Assembly (NCBI GenBank): GCA_903873475.1
Contig: CAIQON010000331.1
Span: forward strand, 1-55,033
From: an uncultured bacterium
GTDB taxonomy: Bacteria > Pseudomonadota > Gammaproteobacteria > Burkholderiales > CAIKXV01
DNA: 55,033 nt
Direction: 5' to 3'
Part shown: positions 44,236-53,931 of the stretch, in pieces
Layout: each line of letters opens with the position of its first letter
Position numbering within the stretch: position 1 is the stretch's first letter
Translations under genes and position numbers: made by a program
The notes under the pieces: generated by a model
Told to the model about the DNA's origin: nothing
Database searches by the model: none
What the model saw: only the letters and a program-made list of their open reading frames with translations

Positions 44236-45395
44236 GCCGGCACGCGCAGCCGACCGTACTGCTCGATTTCCTCGCCGCGCGCACCGGCGGGCAGCTTACC
44301 CGCGCGCGCGCCTTCCTCGGCCGGGTACGCGAACACGACCCCGATACGCGGCTGCACATCCTGCACTCGAACGGCGCGCTCGGATTCCTCGACGACCGCG
44401 CGGACCTGGTCGTCGACGAACTGCGCTTCGCCGCACCGGGCATCGCGCTGCGGCGGATCGCCTGGCAGAACGCTCGCCTGCCGGCGCTGCTGGCGTCCAC
44501 CGGCGCCAGCGCCTACCTGACCTTCTCGCACGACCTGCCGCTGCGTTTCCCCGCGTCGATTCCGGCGATCGTCGGCGTTTCGAATCTCGCGCCGTTCTCC
44601 GCCGACGCGCGCGCCGCCGAGACCCGCATGATGGCGCGGCTGCGACTGGACCTGCTCGCGCGCACGATCGTGTCCTCCGCGCGGCGCGCGCGCTGCGTGA
44701 TCGCACTGTCGGAGGCCTGCCGCGGCATGCTGGTCGAGCGCGGCGTCGACGCCGGCAAGATCGAGGTGATCCCGAATGGAGTCGACGTGCTGTCGGGCAT
44801 CGAGGACCCGGCCACCCGCAGCACGCTGCTCGCGCAGTACGGCATCACCGGCGACTACCTGCTCTACGTGTCGCACTTCTACCGCTACAAGAATTTCGAG
44901 CGTTTGGTACAGGCCTTCGCCGGTATCGCGCCGGCCCGCCGCGCCGGCCTGCAACTGGTGCTGGTCGGGAAGCCCTGGGACGCCGACTACCACCGCGCGG
45001 TGACGCTGCTCGCCGAGCGCCTGGGCGTGGCCGGATCGACCCGTATCATCCCCGGCGCCAGCGGCGTCGAGCTGTCCACCCTGTATGCGTCGGCCCGGCT
45101 GTTCGTGTTCCCGTCGCTGATCGAGAACAGTCCGAACATCCTGCTCGAAGCGATGGCCCATGGCGTGCCGGTGGTCGCCTCGGACGTGGCGCCGATGCCC
45201 GAGTTCGGCGGCGATGCGATCGGCTATTTCGACGCCGGTTCGGCGGATTCGATGTGCGTCGCGATCGAGCGGGCGCTGGAAGACACGGAGCCGCGCGAGT
45301 CGATCGCGCGCCGTACCCGTGCCCAGGCCGCGCTGTTCACCTGGGACCGCTTCACCGCGCGCGTGGTGGCGCTCTACCGCTCGGTGCTCGGATGA
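44232..45395 (+). CDS. Glycosyltransferase family 4
   Basis: The 387-aa GT-B enzyme has VIPNGVDVL, VSHFYRYKNFERLVQAF, LVLVGKPWD and the C-terminal donor-binding PSLIENSPNILLEAMAHGVPVVAS with the E-x7-E arrangement. It probably transfers an alpha-linked residue from a nucleotide sugar in the cytoplasm. The GTG start overlaps the amidotransferase stop, and its stop overlaps the following glycosyltransferase (ATGA). Confidence 0.88.
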   Translation: MSRHAQPTVLLDFLAARTGGQLTRARAFLGRVREHDPDTRLHILHSNGALGFLDDRADLVVDELRFAAPGIALRRIAWQNARLPALLASTGASAYLTFSHDLPLRFPASIPAIVGVSNLAPFSADARAAETRMMARLRLDLLARTIVSSARRARCVIALSEACRGMLVERGVDAGKIEVIPNGVDVLSGIEDPATRSTLLAQYGITGDYLLYVSHFYRYKNFERLVQAFAGIAPARRAGLQLVLVGKPWDADYHRAVTLLAERLGVAGSTRIIPGASGVELSTLYASARLFVFPSLIENSPNILLEAMAHGVPVVASDVAPMPEFGGDAIGYFDAGSADSMCVAIERALEDTEPRESIARRTRAQAALFTWDRFTARVVALYRSVLG

Positions 45396-46657
45396 ACCTG
45401 CTGGTCGTCACCCAGTACTTCCACCCCGAGAACTTCCGCATCAACGACCTGGTCGAGGGGATGGTCGCGCGCGGCCATGAGGTCACCGTGCTCACCGGGC
45501 TGCCGAACTATCCGGCCGGCCGCTGGCACGACGGCTACGGCGCGCTGCGCGGCCCGTGGCGAGAGCGGCTGTTCGGCGCCTCGGTGATCCGGGTGCCGAT
45601 GGTCTCGCGCGGCGATTCGGCGGGCTGGCGGCTCATGCTCAACTACCTGTCCTTCGCGTTCACCGCCTCGACGATCGGTGCGCTGCGGGCGCGCGGCCGC
45701 TACGACGCCATCTTCGTGTTCGAGCCGTCGCCGGTGACCGTCGGCATCCCGGCGGCGGTGTGCCGCGCGATGACCGGTGCGCCGGTCCTGTTCTGGGTGC
45801 TCGACCTGTGGCCGGAGAGCGTGGTCGCGGCGAGCGGCCTGCGCGCCCGCTGGGCACTCGGGCCGGCAGAGGCGCTGACGCGCTGGATCTACCGCCGTTG
45901 CGACCGGGTGCTGGCCCAGTCGCGCGCGTTCTTCGGGCCGCTCGAGCGGCAGGGCGTGGGCGCCGGGCAGCTGCGCTATTTCCCGAGCTGGGCCGAATCG
46001 GTGTATCGGCCGGTCGACCGCGAGGCTGCCGCGCGCGGCAATGGCGCATCCCCGCCGACGCCGGGGCTACCCGTACTACCAGTGCTACCAGAGGGCTTCA
46101 ACGTCCTGTTCGCCGGCAACATCGGCGTCGCGCAGGACTTCCCGACGATCCTGGCTGCAGCCGAGCGCCTGCGCGACCGGCTCGACATCCACTGGGTGGT
46201 CGCCGGCGACGGCCGGATGCGCGCCTGGGTGCAGGACGAGATCGAGCGGCGCGGCCTCGGGCGCACGGTCCACCTGCTCGGCCCGCTGCCGATGCAGGAC
46301 ATGCCGAACCTGTTCGCCCGCGTCGATGCGCTGCTGGTCACGCTGCGCGATGAACCCATCTTCGCCCTGACCATCCCGGGCAAGATCCAGTCCTACCTCG
46401 CCTGTGGCCGCCCGGTGATCGCGGCACTCAACGGTGAAGGCGCGGAGGTGGTCCGGCGCGCACAGGCCGGCATCGCATGCAGCGCGGAGGATCCCGACGC
46501 GCTGGCCGCGGCCGTCGCGCAGATGGCGGCGCTGCTGCCGGCCGAGCGAGACGCAATCGGCGCCCGCGCCCGTGTCTGCTATCTCGCCGAGTTCGACCGT
46601 GAGCAGGCCTTCCGGCAACTCGAGCGCTGGATGGCCGAATTGCGCAAACCCGGCTGA
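45392..46657 (+). CDS. WbuB-like glycosyltransferase family 4, candidate L-FucNAc transferase
   Basis: The 421-aa product opens MNLLVVTQYFHPENFRINDL, has LTGLPNYPAG, FWVLDLWPES and the donor region VALPGKIQSYLACGRPV-like (seen as TIPGKIQSYLACGRPV), the set typical of WbuB/WbjE-type transferases that accompany UDP-L-FucNAc synthesis genes. It is directly followed by such genes, which supports FucNAc as donor. A proline-rich linker around residues 214-230, encoded by an imperfect repeat near 46068-46092, joins the two domains. Confidence 0.85.
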   Translation: MNLLVVTQYFHPENFRINDLVEGMVARGHEVTVLTGLPNYPAGRWHDGYGALRGPWRERLFGASVIRVPMVSRGDSAGWRLMLNYLSFAFTASTIGALRARGRYDAIFVFEPSPVTVGIPAAVCRAMTGAPVLFWVLDLWPESVVAASGLRARWALGPAEALTRWIYRRCDRVLAQSRAFFGPLERQGVGAGQLRYFPSWAESVYRPVDREAAARGNGASPPTPGLPVLPVLPEGFNVLFAGNIGVAQDFPTILAAAERLRDRLDIHWVVAGDGRMRAWVQDEIERRGLGRTVHLLGPLPMQDMPNLFARVDALLVTLRDEPIFALTIPGKIQSYLACGRPVIAALNGEGAEVVRRAQAGIACSAEDPDALAAAVAQMAALLPAERDAIGARARVCYLAEFDREQAFRQLERWMAELRKPG

Positions 46658-46708
46658 GCGCCAATAATCGACCGATTCCCGAATGACCCGCAGGCGCCAT
46701 CGTGCGAC

Positions 46709-47830
46709 ATGAGAAACATGGCTGAGTCCCTGAACGGCAAGACCGTACTGATCACCGGCGGCACCGGCTCGTTCGGTCGTGCCGTGCTCGAACGGCTGCG
46801 CCGGATGAAGGTCGGGCAGATCCGCATCTTCAGCCGCGACGAACTGAAGCAGGAACTGATGCGGGTCGAACTCGCCGACCCGTCGATCCAGTTCATCATC
46901 GGTGACGTGCGCAGCCGCGACAGCGTCGATGCAGCGATGCGCGGCGCCGACTACGTGTTCCATGCCGCCGCGCTGAAGCAGGTACCCTCCTGCGAGTTCT
47001 TCCCGATGCAGGCGGTGTACACCAACATCATCGGCAGCCATAACGTGGTCGAGTCGGCGATCGCCAACGGCGTGAAGAAGGTGGTCTGCCTGTCCACCGA
47101 CAAGGCCGTTTACCCGATCAACGCCATGGGCATGACCAAGGCGCTGATGGAGAAGGTCGCGCAGTCGGCGGCGCGTGAAACCCTCTCGGCCGGCGGCCGG
47201 GGTGGGCGCAACCGCTGCACGGTGGCTGCGGTGCGCTACGGCAACGTGATGTACTCGCGCGGCTCGGTGATCCCGCTGTTCATGTCGCAGATGCGGGCCG
47301 GCAAGCCGCTGACCATCACCGAAGGGGCGATGACCCGCTTCCTGCTGCCGCTGTCGGGCGCGATCGACCTCATCCTGTTCGCGTTCGGCAATGCACAACC
47401 GGGCGACATCTTCATCAGGAAGTCGCCCGCCTGCACGGTCGACGTGCTGGCCGCAGCGCTGGGCGAACTGTTCGGCATCGAGCCGCAGATCCGCCGCATC
47501 GGCATGCGCCACGGCGAGAAGCTCTACGAGACGCTGGCGAGCCGCGAAGAACTGCGCCGCGCGCAGGACATGGGGGACTACTGGCGCGTGACCATGGACG
47601 GGCGCGGCCTCGACTACGCGAAGTACTTCACCGAGGGCGACACCAACGAAGCCGGAATCGACGACTACACCTCGCACAACACCGAGCGGCTCGACGTGGC
47701 ACAGGTAAAGAAGCTGCTGCTGACGCTGCCCGAGGTGCAGGCGGAACTTGCGGCAGGCCCAGTGCCGACGCCGGCACGGCCGCTCGCCCGCGCGAAGCCG
47801 CGCGCCCGGCCGCGCAAGTCTCCGGGGTGA
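46709..47830 (+). CDS. fnlA: UDP-GlcNAc 4,6-dehydratase/5-epimerase (WbjB/FnlA/CapE)
   Basis: The 373-aa extended SDR takes the first step from UDP-GlcNAc to UDP-L-FucNAc. It has GGTGSFG at 17-23, AAALKQVPSCEFFP, the catalytic set STDKAVYPINAMGMTK (Met140-x3-Lys144 replacing the usual Tyr), and the C-terminal DYTSHNTERL segment typical of this family. A Pro/Arg/Lys-rich tail of about 25 residues goes beyond the usual end. The start is ATG 46709, or 46718 three codons later. It overlaps fnlB by four bases. Confidence 0.9.
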   Translation: MRNMAESLNGKTVLITGGTGSFGRAVLERLRRMKVGQIRIFSRDELKQELMRVELADPSIQFIIGDVRSRDSVDAAMRGADYVFHAAALKQVPSCEFFPMQAVYTNIIGSHNVVESAIANGVKKVVCLSTDKAVYPINAMGMTKALMEKVAQSAARETLSAGGRGGRNRCTVAAVRYGNVMYSRGSVIPLFMSQMRAGKPLTITEGAMTRFLLPLSGAIDLILFAFGNAQPGDIFIRKSPACTVDVLAAALGELFGIEPQIRRIGMRHGEKLYETLASREELRRAQDMGDYWRVTMDGRGLDYAKYFTEGDTNEAGIDDYTSHNTERLDVAQVKKLLLTLPEVQAELAAGPVPTPARPLARAKPRARPRKSPG

Positions 47831-48981
47831 GCACGCTGGCGCCGGCACGGCCGCAGGTCGCGATCACCGGCGGCGCCGGGTTCCTCGGCTGGCACCTGCG
47901 TTGCGCGATCCGCATGCGTGGCTGGCCGGAACCATGCGTGATCGATCGCGCCTGTTTCGATGACCCGACCGCGCTGCGCGACGCGCTGGCAGGCACGGAA
48001 GTGGTGGTGCATCTCGCGGGCGTGAACCGCGGGCCGGATACTGAGGTGGAGGCCGGCAATCCACGGCTGGCCCGTACCCTGGTCGATGCGCTGCAGGCCA
48101 GCGCCGGCACCCGCGGCCGGCTGCACCTGCTGTTCTCGAACTCGACCCACGGCCGCGCGCAGGGCGATGCGCCTGCCGCCGCGCTCACGCCGTACGGGCG
48201 CTCGAAGCGCCAGGCCAGCACGATCCTCGGCGAATGGGCGGCTTCGGCTGGCGCCCGGTACACCGACATCTGCTTTCCACATCTGTTCGGGGAGCACGGT
48301 CGGCCGTTCTACAACTCGGCCGTGGCCACGTTCTGCCACCAGCTGGCCGCCGGCGGCACGCCGAAGATCGTCGTCGATGGCGAGGTCGAGCTGCTGCATG
48401 CGCAGTCCGCCTGCGACCTGATCCTCGATGCGATCGAGGCCGGTACCGGCGGCACGCTGTCGCCAGCCGGGCGGCGGATGCCGGTCAGCGAGGCGCTGGC
48501 CCGGCTGCAGGCGCTGCATGCGACCTACGCCGACGGCACGCTGCCACGGTTCGACAGCGCGTTCGACCTCGACCTGTTCAACACGCTGCGCTCCTACCGT
48601 TTCCCGTTGCACTACCCGGGCCGCATCGATCTGCGCAGCGATGCGCGCGGCCATCTGTTCGAGGCGGTGAAGACCGGCCATGGCGGCCAGTGCTTCGCGT
48701 CTTCCAGCCATCCGGGCGTGGTGCGCGGCAACCATTTCCACCGGCGCAAGATCGAACGCTTCCTGGTGACCGCCGGCGAGGCGACGATCCAGGTGCGCCG
48801 CATGTTCACCACCGACACCCATGCGTTCGAGGTACGCGGCGATGCGCCGGTGTACGTCGACATGCCGACGCTGCACACCCACGATATCCGGAACACCGGC
48901 CAGGGCGAGCTGTTCACCCTGTTCTGGTCGCACGAGATCTTCGATCCCGCAGCGCCCGATACCTACCCCGAGGGGGTCTGA
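47827..48981 (+). CDS. fnlB: UDP-sugar C3-epimerase/4-reductase (WbjC/FnlB/CapF)
   Basis: The 384-aa two-domain enzyme has an N-terminal SDR with GGAGFLGWHL and VVHLAGVNRG, and a C-terminal cupin with GNHFHRRKIERFLV, the layout of CapF. It epimerises and reduces the keto intermediate to UDP-N-acetyl-L-talosamine. About ten residues precede the first strand. The GTG start overlaps fnlA, and its stop shares one base with the start of fnlC. Confidence 0.9.
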   Translation: MSTLAPARPQVAITGGAGFLGWHLRCAIRMRGWPEPCVIDRACFDDPTALRDALAGTEVVVHLAGVNRGPDTEVEAGNPRLARTLVDALQASAGTRGRLHLLFSNSTHGRAQGDAPAAALTPYGRSKRQASTILGEWAASAGARYTDICFPHLFGEHGRPFYNSAVATFCHQLAAGGTPKIVVDGEVELLHAQSACDLILDAIEAGTGGTLSPAGRRMPVSEALARLQALHATYADGTLPRFDSAFDLDLFNTLRSYRFPLHYPGRIDLRSDARGHLFEAVKTGHGGQCFASSSHPGVVRGNHFHRRKIERFLVTAGEATIQVRRMFTTDTHAFEVRGDAPVYVDMPTLHTHDIRNTGQGELFTLFWSHEIFDPAAPDTYPEGV

Positions 48982-50132
48982 TGAAGAAACTTAAGGTGAT
49001 GGCCATCGTCGGCACCCGGCCGGAACTGATCCGGCTGTCGCGCGTGCTGGCCCGGCTCGACCAGGCCACCGAACTGGTGCTCGTGCACACCGGCCAGAAC
49101 TACGACTACTCGCTCAACGATGTCTTCTTCGAGGAACTCGGCATCCGTCGGCCCGACCACTTCCTGGCCGCCGCCTCACCCGGGTCGAGCGCGATCGACA
49201 CCATCGGCCAGACCCTGATGCGTGTCGACCCGGTACTCGAGGCCGAGAGGCCGGACGCAGTGCTGATCCTCGGCGACACCAACAGCTGCCTGTCGGCGAT
49301 CGCCTGCAAGCGGCGCAAGATCCCGGTGTTCCACATGGAAGCGGGCAACCGCTGCTTCGACGAGCGCGTGCCCGAAGAGCTCAACCGGCGCATCGTCGAC
49401 CATATCTCCGACGTCAACCTGCCCTACAGCGACATCGCGCGCGACTACCTGCTGCGCGAGGGCCTGCCGCCGGATCGCGTGATCAAGACCGGCAGCCCGA
49501 TGCACGAGGTGCTGCACCACTACCTGCCGCGCATCGAGGCCTCGGACGTGTTGACCCGGCTCGAGCTGCATGCCCGCGAATACTTCGTGGTCAGCCTGCA
49601 CCGCGAAGAGAATGTCGATCCGCCAGCCGCACTGGAACGCATCGCGTCGATGCTCGATGCGCTGGCCCGCAAGTTCCACCAGCGCATCGTCTTCAGCACC
49701 CATCCGCGCACGCGCAATCGCCTCGCCGAGCGGGCCGCGACGCTCGACCCGCTGGTCGAGCTGCACACCCCGTTCGGCTTCCTCGATTACGTCCAGCTGC
49801 AGCGCAATGCGCGTGCGGTGCTGTCCGACAGCGGCACGATCAGCGAGGAGTCGTCGATCCTTGACTTCCCGGCACTGAACCTGCGCGAGGCGCACGAGCG
49901 TCCGGAGGCGATGGAGGAGGCGGCGGTGATGATGGTCGGTCTCGACACCGACCGCGTGCTGCAGGGGCTGAAGGTGCTGGAGACCCAGTCGCGCGGCGAG
50001 CCGGCCGGCAGCCCGGCGCGCACGCTCGCGCCGGTGGCCGACTACCACCGTCCGGCGGTGTCCGAGAAAGTGCTGCGCATCATCCTCGGCTACACCGACT
50101 ACGTGAACCGGGTGGTGTGGCGCAAGGCGTGA
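48981..50132 (+). CDS. fnlC: UDP-L-FucNAc-forming C2-epimerase (WbjD/FnlC/CapG)
   Basis: The 383-aa enzyme of the non-hydrolysing UDP-HexNAc 2-epimerase family has VGTRPELIRLSRV, HTGQNYDYSLNDVFF, ILGDTNS, HMEAGNRCFDERVPEE and LSDSGTISEESS. Its place straight after fnlAB, and the Cap5G-like ELIRLSRV and NYDYSLND variants, assign it the last step, converting UDP-L-TalNAc-type intermediate to UDP-L-FucNAc rather than making UDP-ManNAc. Confidence 0.9.
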   Translation: MKKLKVMAIVGTRPELIRLSRVLARLDQATELVLVHTGQNYDYSLNDVFFEELGIRRPDHFLAAASPGSSAIDTIGQTLMRVDPVLEAERPDAVLILGDTNSCLSAIACKRRKIPVFHMEAGNRCFDERVPEELNRRIVDHISDVNLPYSDIARDYLLREGLPPDRVIKTGSPMHEVLHHYLPRIEASDVLTRLELHAREYFVVSLHREENVDPPAALERIASMLDALARKFHQRIVFSTHPRTRNRLAERAATLDPLVELHTPFGFLDYVQLQRNARAVLSDSGTISEESSILDFPALNLREAHERPEAMEEAAVMMVGLDTDRVLQGLKVLETQSRGEPAGSPARTLAPVADYHRPAVSEKVLRIILGYTDYVNRVVWRKA

Positions 50133-51115
50133 CGGCTCAGTTGCTGGCTCCGCTGCTGGCCCTGCTCGCCGCGGCCGCCACGCTGGCTTGGCTGCTCGGC
50201 CCGGGCCGAGCGCGGCTGCCGATGGACCGGCCGAACGAACGCTCGCTGCACCAGGTGCCGGTGCCACGCAGCGGCGGTGTCGCGGTGGTCGCGGGCGTGC
50301 TCACCGCCTGCCTGCCCGGCTGGCCGACCCATGGCGTGCTTGCCGGCTGCGTGATCGTGCTCGCGGCCCTGTCGTTCGCGGATGACTGGCGCGGCCTGCC
50401 GATCGCCGTGCGCTTCGGCCTGCATGCGGCGGCGGCCGGCGCGTTCGTCTGGCTCGCGCTGCCGCCGCTACCGCTGGCCTGGCAGGCAGCGACCGCCTTC
50501 CTGATCGCCTGGTCGATCAACCTGTACAACTTCATGGACGGCTCGGACGGGCTGGCCGTCGGCATGGCCGTGTGCGGGTTCGGCACGCTGGCCGCCGCAT
50601 TCGCGCTCGGCGGCGATCCGCAGCTCGCATCGCTGTCGCTGGCGATCGCGGTGACATCGGCCGTATTCCTGAAGGCCAACTTCCATCCGGCACGCATCTT
50701 CCTCGGCGATGTCGGCTCGGTACCACTCGGCTTCCTCGCCGGGGCGCTCGGCGCGGCAGGCGCGGCAGGCGGGCGCTTCCCGGCGTGGTTTCCGTTCGTG
50801 GTCTTCGCGCCCTTCTTCGTCGATGCAACGGCCACCCTGCTGCGCCGGATGCTGCGCGGCGAACGCTTCTGGCAGGCCCATCGCGAGCACTACTACCAGC
50901 GCCTGGTCCGGATGGGCTGGGGCCATCGCCGGACGGCCCTCGCGGAGTATGCGCTGATGGCTGCCGGTGCCGCGGTGGCACTGGCCGCGCTGCGGCTGCC
51001 GCCAGCCGGACAGGCGCTGCTGCTCGGCGCATGGGGCGCGGCGTTGCTCGCCGCGATGGCCGCGGTGGATCGCCGCTGGCCGGCGGGGGCGGCAGCCGAA
51101 GCACCGCCGCCGTAG
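50129..51115 (+). CDS. wbpL: WecA/WbpL-like initiating glycosyl-phosphate transferase
   Basis: The 328-aa MraY/WecA-family membrane protein transfers a HexNAc-1-phosphate to undecaprenyl phosphate, starting the repeat unit. It has about 10 hydrophobic segments, LPMDRPNERSLH and PRSGG near the N-terminus, FADDWRGLP, the catalytic NLYNFMDGSDGLA (about 131-143), IFLGDVGS and a HREHYYQRL cytoplasmic loop. The GTG overlaps fnlC (GTGA). Being beside fnlABC and the WbpM-like gene suggests a 6-deoxy-HexNAc (FucNAc or QuiNAc) start sugar, as with WbpL. Confidence 0.87.
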   Translation: MTAQLLAPLLALLAAAATLAWLLGPGRARLPMDRPNERSLHQVPVPRSGGVAVVAGVLTACLPGWPTHGVLAGCVIVLAALSFADDWRGLPIAVRFGLHAAAAGAFVWLALPPLPLAWQAATAFLIAWSINLYNFMDGSDGLAVGMAVCGFGTLAAAFALGGDPQLASLSLAIAVTSAVFLKANFHPARIFLGDVGSVPLGFLAGALGAAGAAGGRFPAWFPFVVFAPFFVDATATLLRRMLRGERFWQAHREHYYQRLVRMGWGHRRTALAEYALMAAGAAVALAALRLPPAGQALLLGAWGAALLAAMAAVDRRWPAGAAAEAPPP

Positions 51116-51230
51116 CAAAACGCCGCACGACCGCGCCGTAGTATCATGTCTGGGTCATGTCCGTTCAGCCCGGCAGCCTCCCCGACCCCTGCATGAGCGG
51201 GCCCGGCCTTCCCGGCAGCGGTCCCTGCTG

Positions 51231-53153
51231 ATGCGGATCAGCGTCCGATCGCGCACCGCGCTGGCCTTCGTCCACGACGTGGCCGCGGCCAGCATCGCAT
51301 GGTGCGCGGCGTTCTGGCTGCGCTTCAACCTCGAAATACCCGAGCCCTCCTTCAGCGCGATGCTGGCCTCCCTGGCCTGGGTGGTGCCGCTGCAGGCCGC
51401 GGTGTTCTGGATGTTCGGCCTGTACCGAGGCATCTGGCGCTATGCGAGCGTCCCCGACGTGCAGCGCATCGTGTTCGCGGTACTGGTCGCGGCGATGGCG
51501 GTGACGATGGTGATGACGCTGCAGGGAAGGCCCACCGGCGTGCCGCGCTCGGTGCTGATCATCGACCCGCTGCTGCTGGCGATGGCGATGGGCGGCAGCC
51601 GGATGCTCTACCGGATCTGGCGCGAGCGGCGCCAGGCGCGCGCCGGCGCCGCGCGCTCGGTCTACGTGCTGGGCGCCGGCGATGCGGCTGCCGGCCTGAT
51701 CAAGGAGTTCTCGCGCAGCGGCGAATGGCGGGTGACCGCATTGTTCGACGACAACACGGGACGCCATGGCCGCTCGATCCACGGCGTGAAGGTGTTCGGA
51801 GCGCTGGACACGCTGCGCGACGCGCTCGCCTCGATGCCGGCGACGCACGCGATCATCGCGATGCCCTCGGCCAGCCACCACGACCGCAAACGCGCCGCCG
51901 ACCTCGCGACCGCAGCCGGGCTGCAGGTGCTGACAGTGCCGTCGTTCGACGACCTGGTCAGCGGCAAGGTGACGGTCTCGCAGATCCGCGCGGTCGAACT
52001 CGACGACCTGCTCGGGCGCGACCCGGTGGTGCTCGACGGCGACGGGCTCAGAGGCTGGATCACCGGCCGGGTGGTGATGGTCACCGGCGCCGGCGGCTCG
52101 ATCGGTTCCGAACTCTGCCGGCAGATCGCGCGCTTCGGTCCGCGGCTGGTGGTGATGGTCGAGTCCTCCGAATTCGCGCTCTACCAGATCGAGCAGGAAT
52201 TCAACGACCCGGCCGCGGGCGCGCGTCCGGATACCCGCCTGCGCATCGCCGCCGTGGCCGGAGACGTCCGCTCGCCGGTGCGCATGGCGCAGGTGATGCG
52301 GCAGTACCGGCCGACCGTCGTGCTGCATGCGGCGGCCTACAAGCACGTGCCGCTGATGGAGACCGGCAACTGCGCCGAGGCCGTGCTCAACAACGTGGCC
52401 GGCACCTGGACCGTCGCCCGCGCGGCGATCGACGCTGGCGTCGAGAAGTTCGTGCTGGTCTCGACCGACAAGGCGGTCAACCCGACCAACGTGATGGGCG
52501 CCACCAAGCGCCTGGCCGAGATCGTCTGCGAGCGGCTGCAGGAGACCACCGCGAACACCCGCTTCGTGATGGTGCGCTTCGGAAACGTGCTGGGCAGCGC
52601 GGGCAGCGTGATCCCGCGCTTTCGCGCGCAGATCGCCGCCGGCGGTCCGGTCACCGTCACCCATCCCGAGATCACCCGCTTCTTCATGTCGATCTCCGAA
52701 GCCGCGCAGCTGGTGCTGCAGGCCGGGCTGATGGGCAAGGGCGGCGAGATCTTCGTGCTCGACATGGGCGACCCGGTACGGATCGCCGACCTCGCACGCT
52801 CGATGATCCGGCTGTCCGGCTTTGGCGAGGATGAGATCCGCATCGTCTACAGCGGGCTGCGGCCCGGGGAGAAGCTCTTCGAAGAACTGCTCGCCGACGA
52901 CGAACAGACGCTGCCGACCCCGCACCCGAAGCTGCGTATCGCGCAGGCCCGGCAGGCGGCGGACGACTTCCTCGAGCACCTGCGCGACTGGCTCGAGGCG
53001 CTGCAGGCGGGCAAGTACGACGATGGCAACGATGGCGACGACGGTGCGGTCAAGCGCCAGCTGGCCGCCTTCGTGCCCGAATACCATCCGCAGGGCCTGC
53101 CAGCCGCCACGGCAACAGAAACGGAAACGGAACATGCCAGTCTCGCGCGCTGA
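51231..53153 (+). CDS. wbpM: WbpM-like membrane UDP-HexNAc 4,6-dehydratase
   Basis: The 640-aa protein has an N-terminal membrane part with four helices (about 1-125), a Rossmann cofactor-sensing domain with VLGAGDAAAGL, and a C-terminal SDR with GAGGSIGSEL (about 285-294) and STDKAVNPTNVMGATK (Met-x3-Lys catalytic pair, near 410-425). It makes UDP-4-keto-6-deoxy-GlcNAc, precursor of D-QuiNAc and D-FucNAc. The C-terminus is extended by an Asp/Asn/Gly-rich segment and a TETETE-like tail. The ATG follows a 115-base gap, so it may also have its own promoter. Confidence 0.9.
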   Translation: MRISVRSRTALAFVHDVAAASIAWCAAFWLRFNLEIPEPSFSAMLASLAWVVPLQAAVFWMFGLYRGIWRYASVPDVQRIVFAVLVAAMAVTMVMTLQGRPTGVPRSVLIIDPLLLAMAMGGSRMLYRIWRERRQARAGAARSVYVLGAGDAAAGLIKEFSRSGEWRVTALFDDNTGRHGRSIHGVKVFGALDTLRDALASMPATHAIIAMPSASHHDRKRAADLATAAGLQVLTVPSFDDLVSGKVTVSQIRAVELDDLLGRDPVVLDGDGLRGWITGRVVMVTGAGGSIGSELCRQIARFGPRLVVMVESSEFALYQIEQEFNDPAAGARPDTRLRIAAVAGDVRSPVRMAQVMRQYRPTVVLHAAAYKHVPLMETGNCAEAVLNNVAGTWTVARAAIDAGVEKFVLVSTDKAVNPTNVMGATKRLAEIVCERLQETTANTRFVMVRFGNVLGSAGSVIPRFRAQIAAGGPVTVTHPEITRFFMSISEAAQLVLQAGLMGKGGEIFVLDMGDPVRIADLARSMIRLSGFGEDEIRIVYSGLRPGEKLFEELLADDEQTLPTPHPKLRIAQARQAADDFLEHLRDWLEALQAGKYDDGNDGDDGAVKRQLAAFVPEYHPQGLPAATATETETEHASLAR

Positions 53154-53931
53154 ACTGTTCGCCCGCGCGCTGGCCTTGCGTACGCAGGGACGGCTATACG
53201 ACCTGCGCGATGCCGGGCTCGACGACGTGTTCCGCGGCAGCGTCGACCGCTTCGTCGAGATCGCCTGGCGGCTGCAGGGGCGGCGGCGGGTCCTCGACGT
53301 GGGCGCCGGCCACGGCATGCTGGTCGCGCTGCTCGCTGCGCTGGGCCATGACTGCCATGGCGTCGACCACGAAGACATGTGCGCGCGCTACCCGGTCGCC
53401 TATCGCAGCGACCCGCAAGGCAGCGTGGCGAGGCCACCGATCGGCTTCGATGTCTGCAACATCGAGGTCGATCCTCTGCCGTTCGCCAGCCAGTCCTTCG
53501 ACGCGGTCACCTGCTGCCAGGTGCTGGAGCACTTCACCCATTCTCACCTGCCGGCCGTGCGCGAGATGCACCGCGTGCTGGTGCAAGGCGGGCTGCTCGA
53601 AGTGGACGTGCCCAACGTCGCCTCGTTTCGCAACCGCAGCCGGCTGCTGCGCGGGCGGAACATCACGTACGACTATGCAGAGCACTACCTGCACGCCGAG
53701 CCGGTGCTCTATCACGGCCTGTCGTTCTATCCGCTGCGGCACAACCGCGAGTTCGCCCGCGGCGAACTCCGGCTGCTGCTGTTCGAGGCGGGTTTCCGGG
53801 ACATCGACGTGCAGTACCTGAAATCACGCCGCTGGCGCAGCGGGCTGTCGCGGCTGCAGTCGGCAGGCACCGCGCTCAAAGACCTGGTGCCCTCGTTCCG
53901 CAAGTCGCTGATCGCCTGGGCGGTGAAGTGA
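53134..53931 (+). CDS. Class I SAM-dependent methyltransferase
   Basis: The 265-aa product has SAM site VLDVGAGHGML (53-63), GVDHEDM at the second strand, CCQVLEHFTH, and MHRVLVQGGLLEVDVPN. The ATG lies 20 bases inside the end of the WbpM-like gene, within the repeated GAAACG stretch that encodes that protein's tail. It probably methylates a sugar or terminates O-chain growth. Its stop overlaps the ligase gene (GTGA). Confidence 0.84.
   Translation: MPVSRAELFARALALRTQGRLYDLRDAGLDDVFRGSVDRFVEIAWRLQGRRRVLDVGAGHGMLVALLAALGHDCHGVDHEDMCARYPVAYRSDPQGSVARPPIGFDVCNIEVDPLPFASQSFDAVTCCQVLEHFTHSHLPAVREMHRVLVQGGLLEVDVPNVASFRNRSRLLRGRNITYDYAEHYLHAEPVLYHGLSFYPLRHNREFARGELRLLLFEAGFRDIDVQYLKSRRWRSGLSRLQSAGTALKDLVPSFRKSLIAWAVK

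Noticed and set aside
42339-45395. A 1018-codon open frame on the plus strand
   Set aside because: It runs out of phase across the second AsnB-type gene, then falls into the real frame of the GT4 gene. Composition is Arg/Ala/Pro-rich nonsense before 44232. Only 44232-45395 of it is coding.
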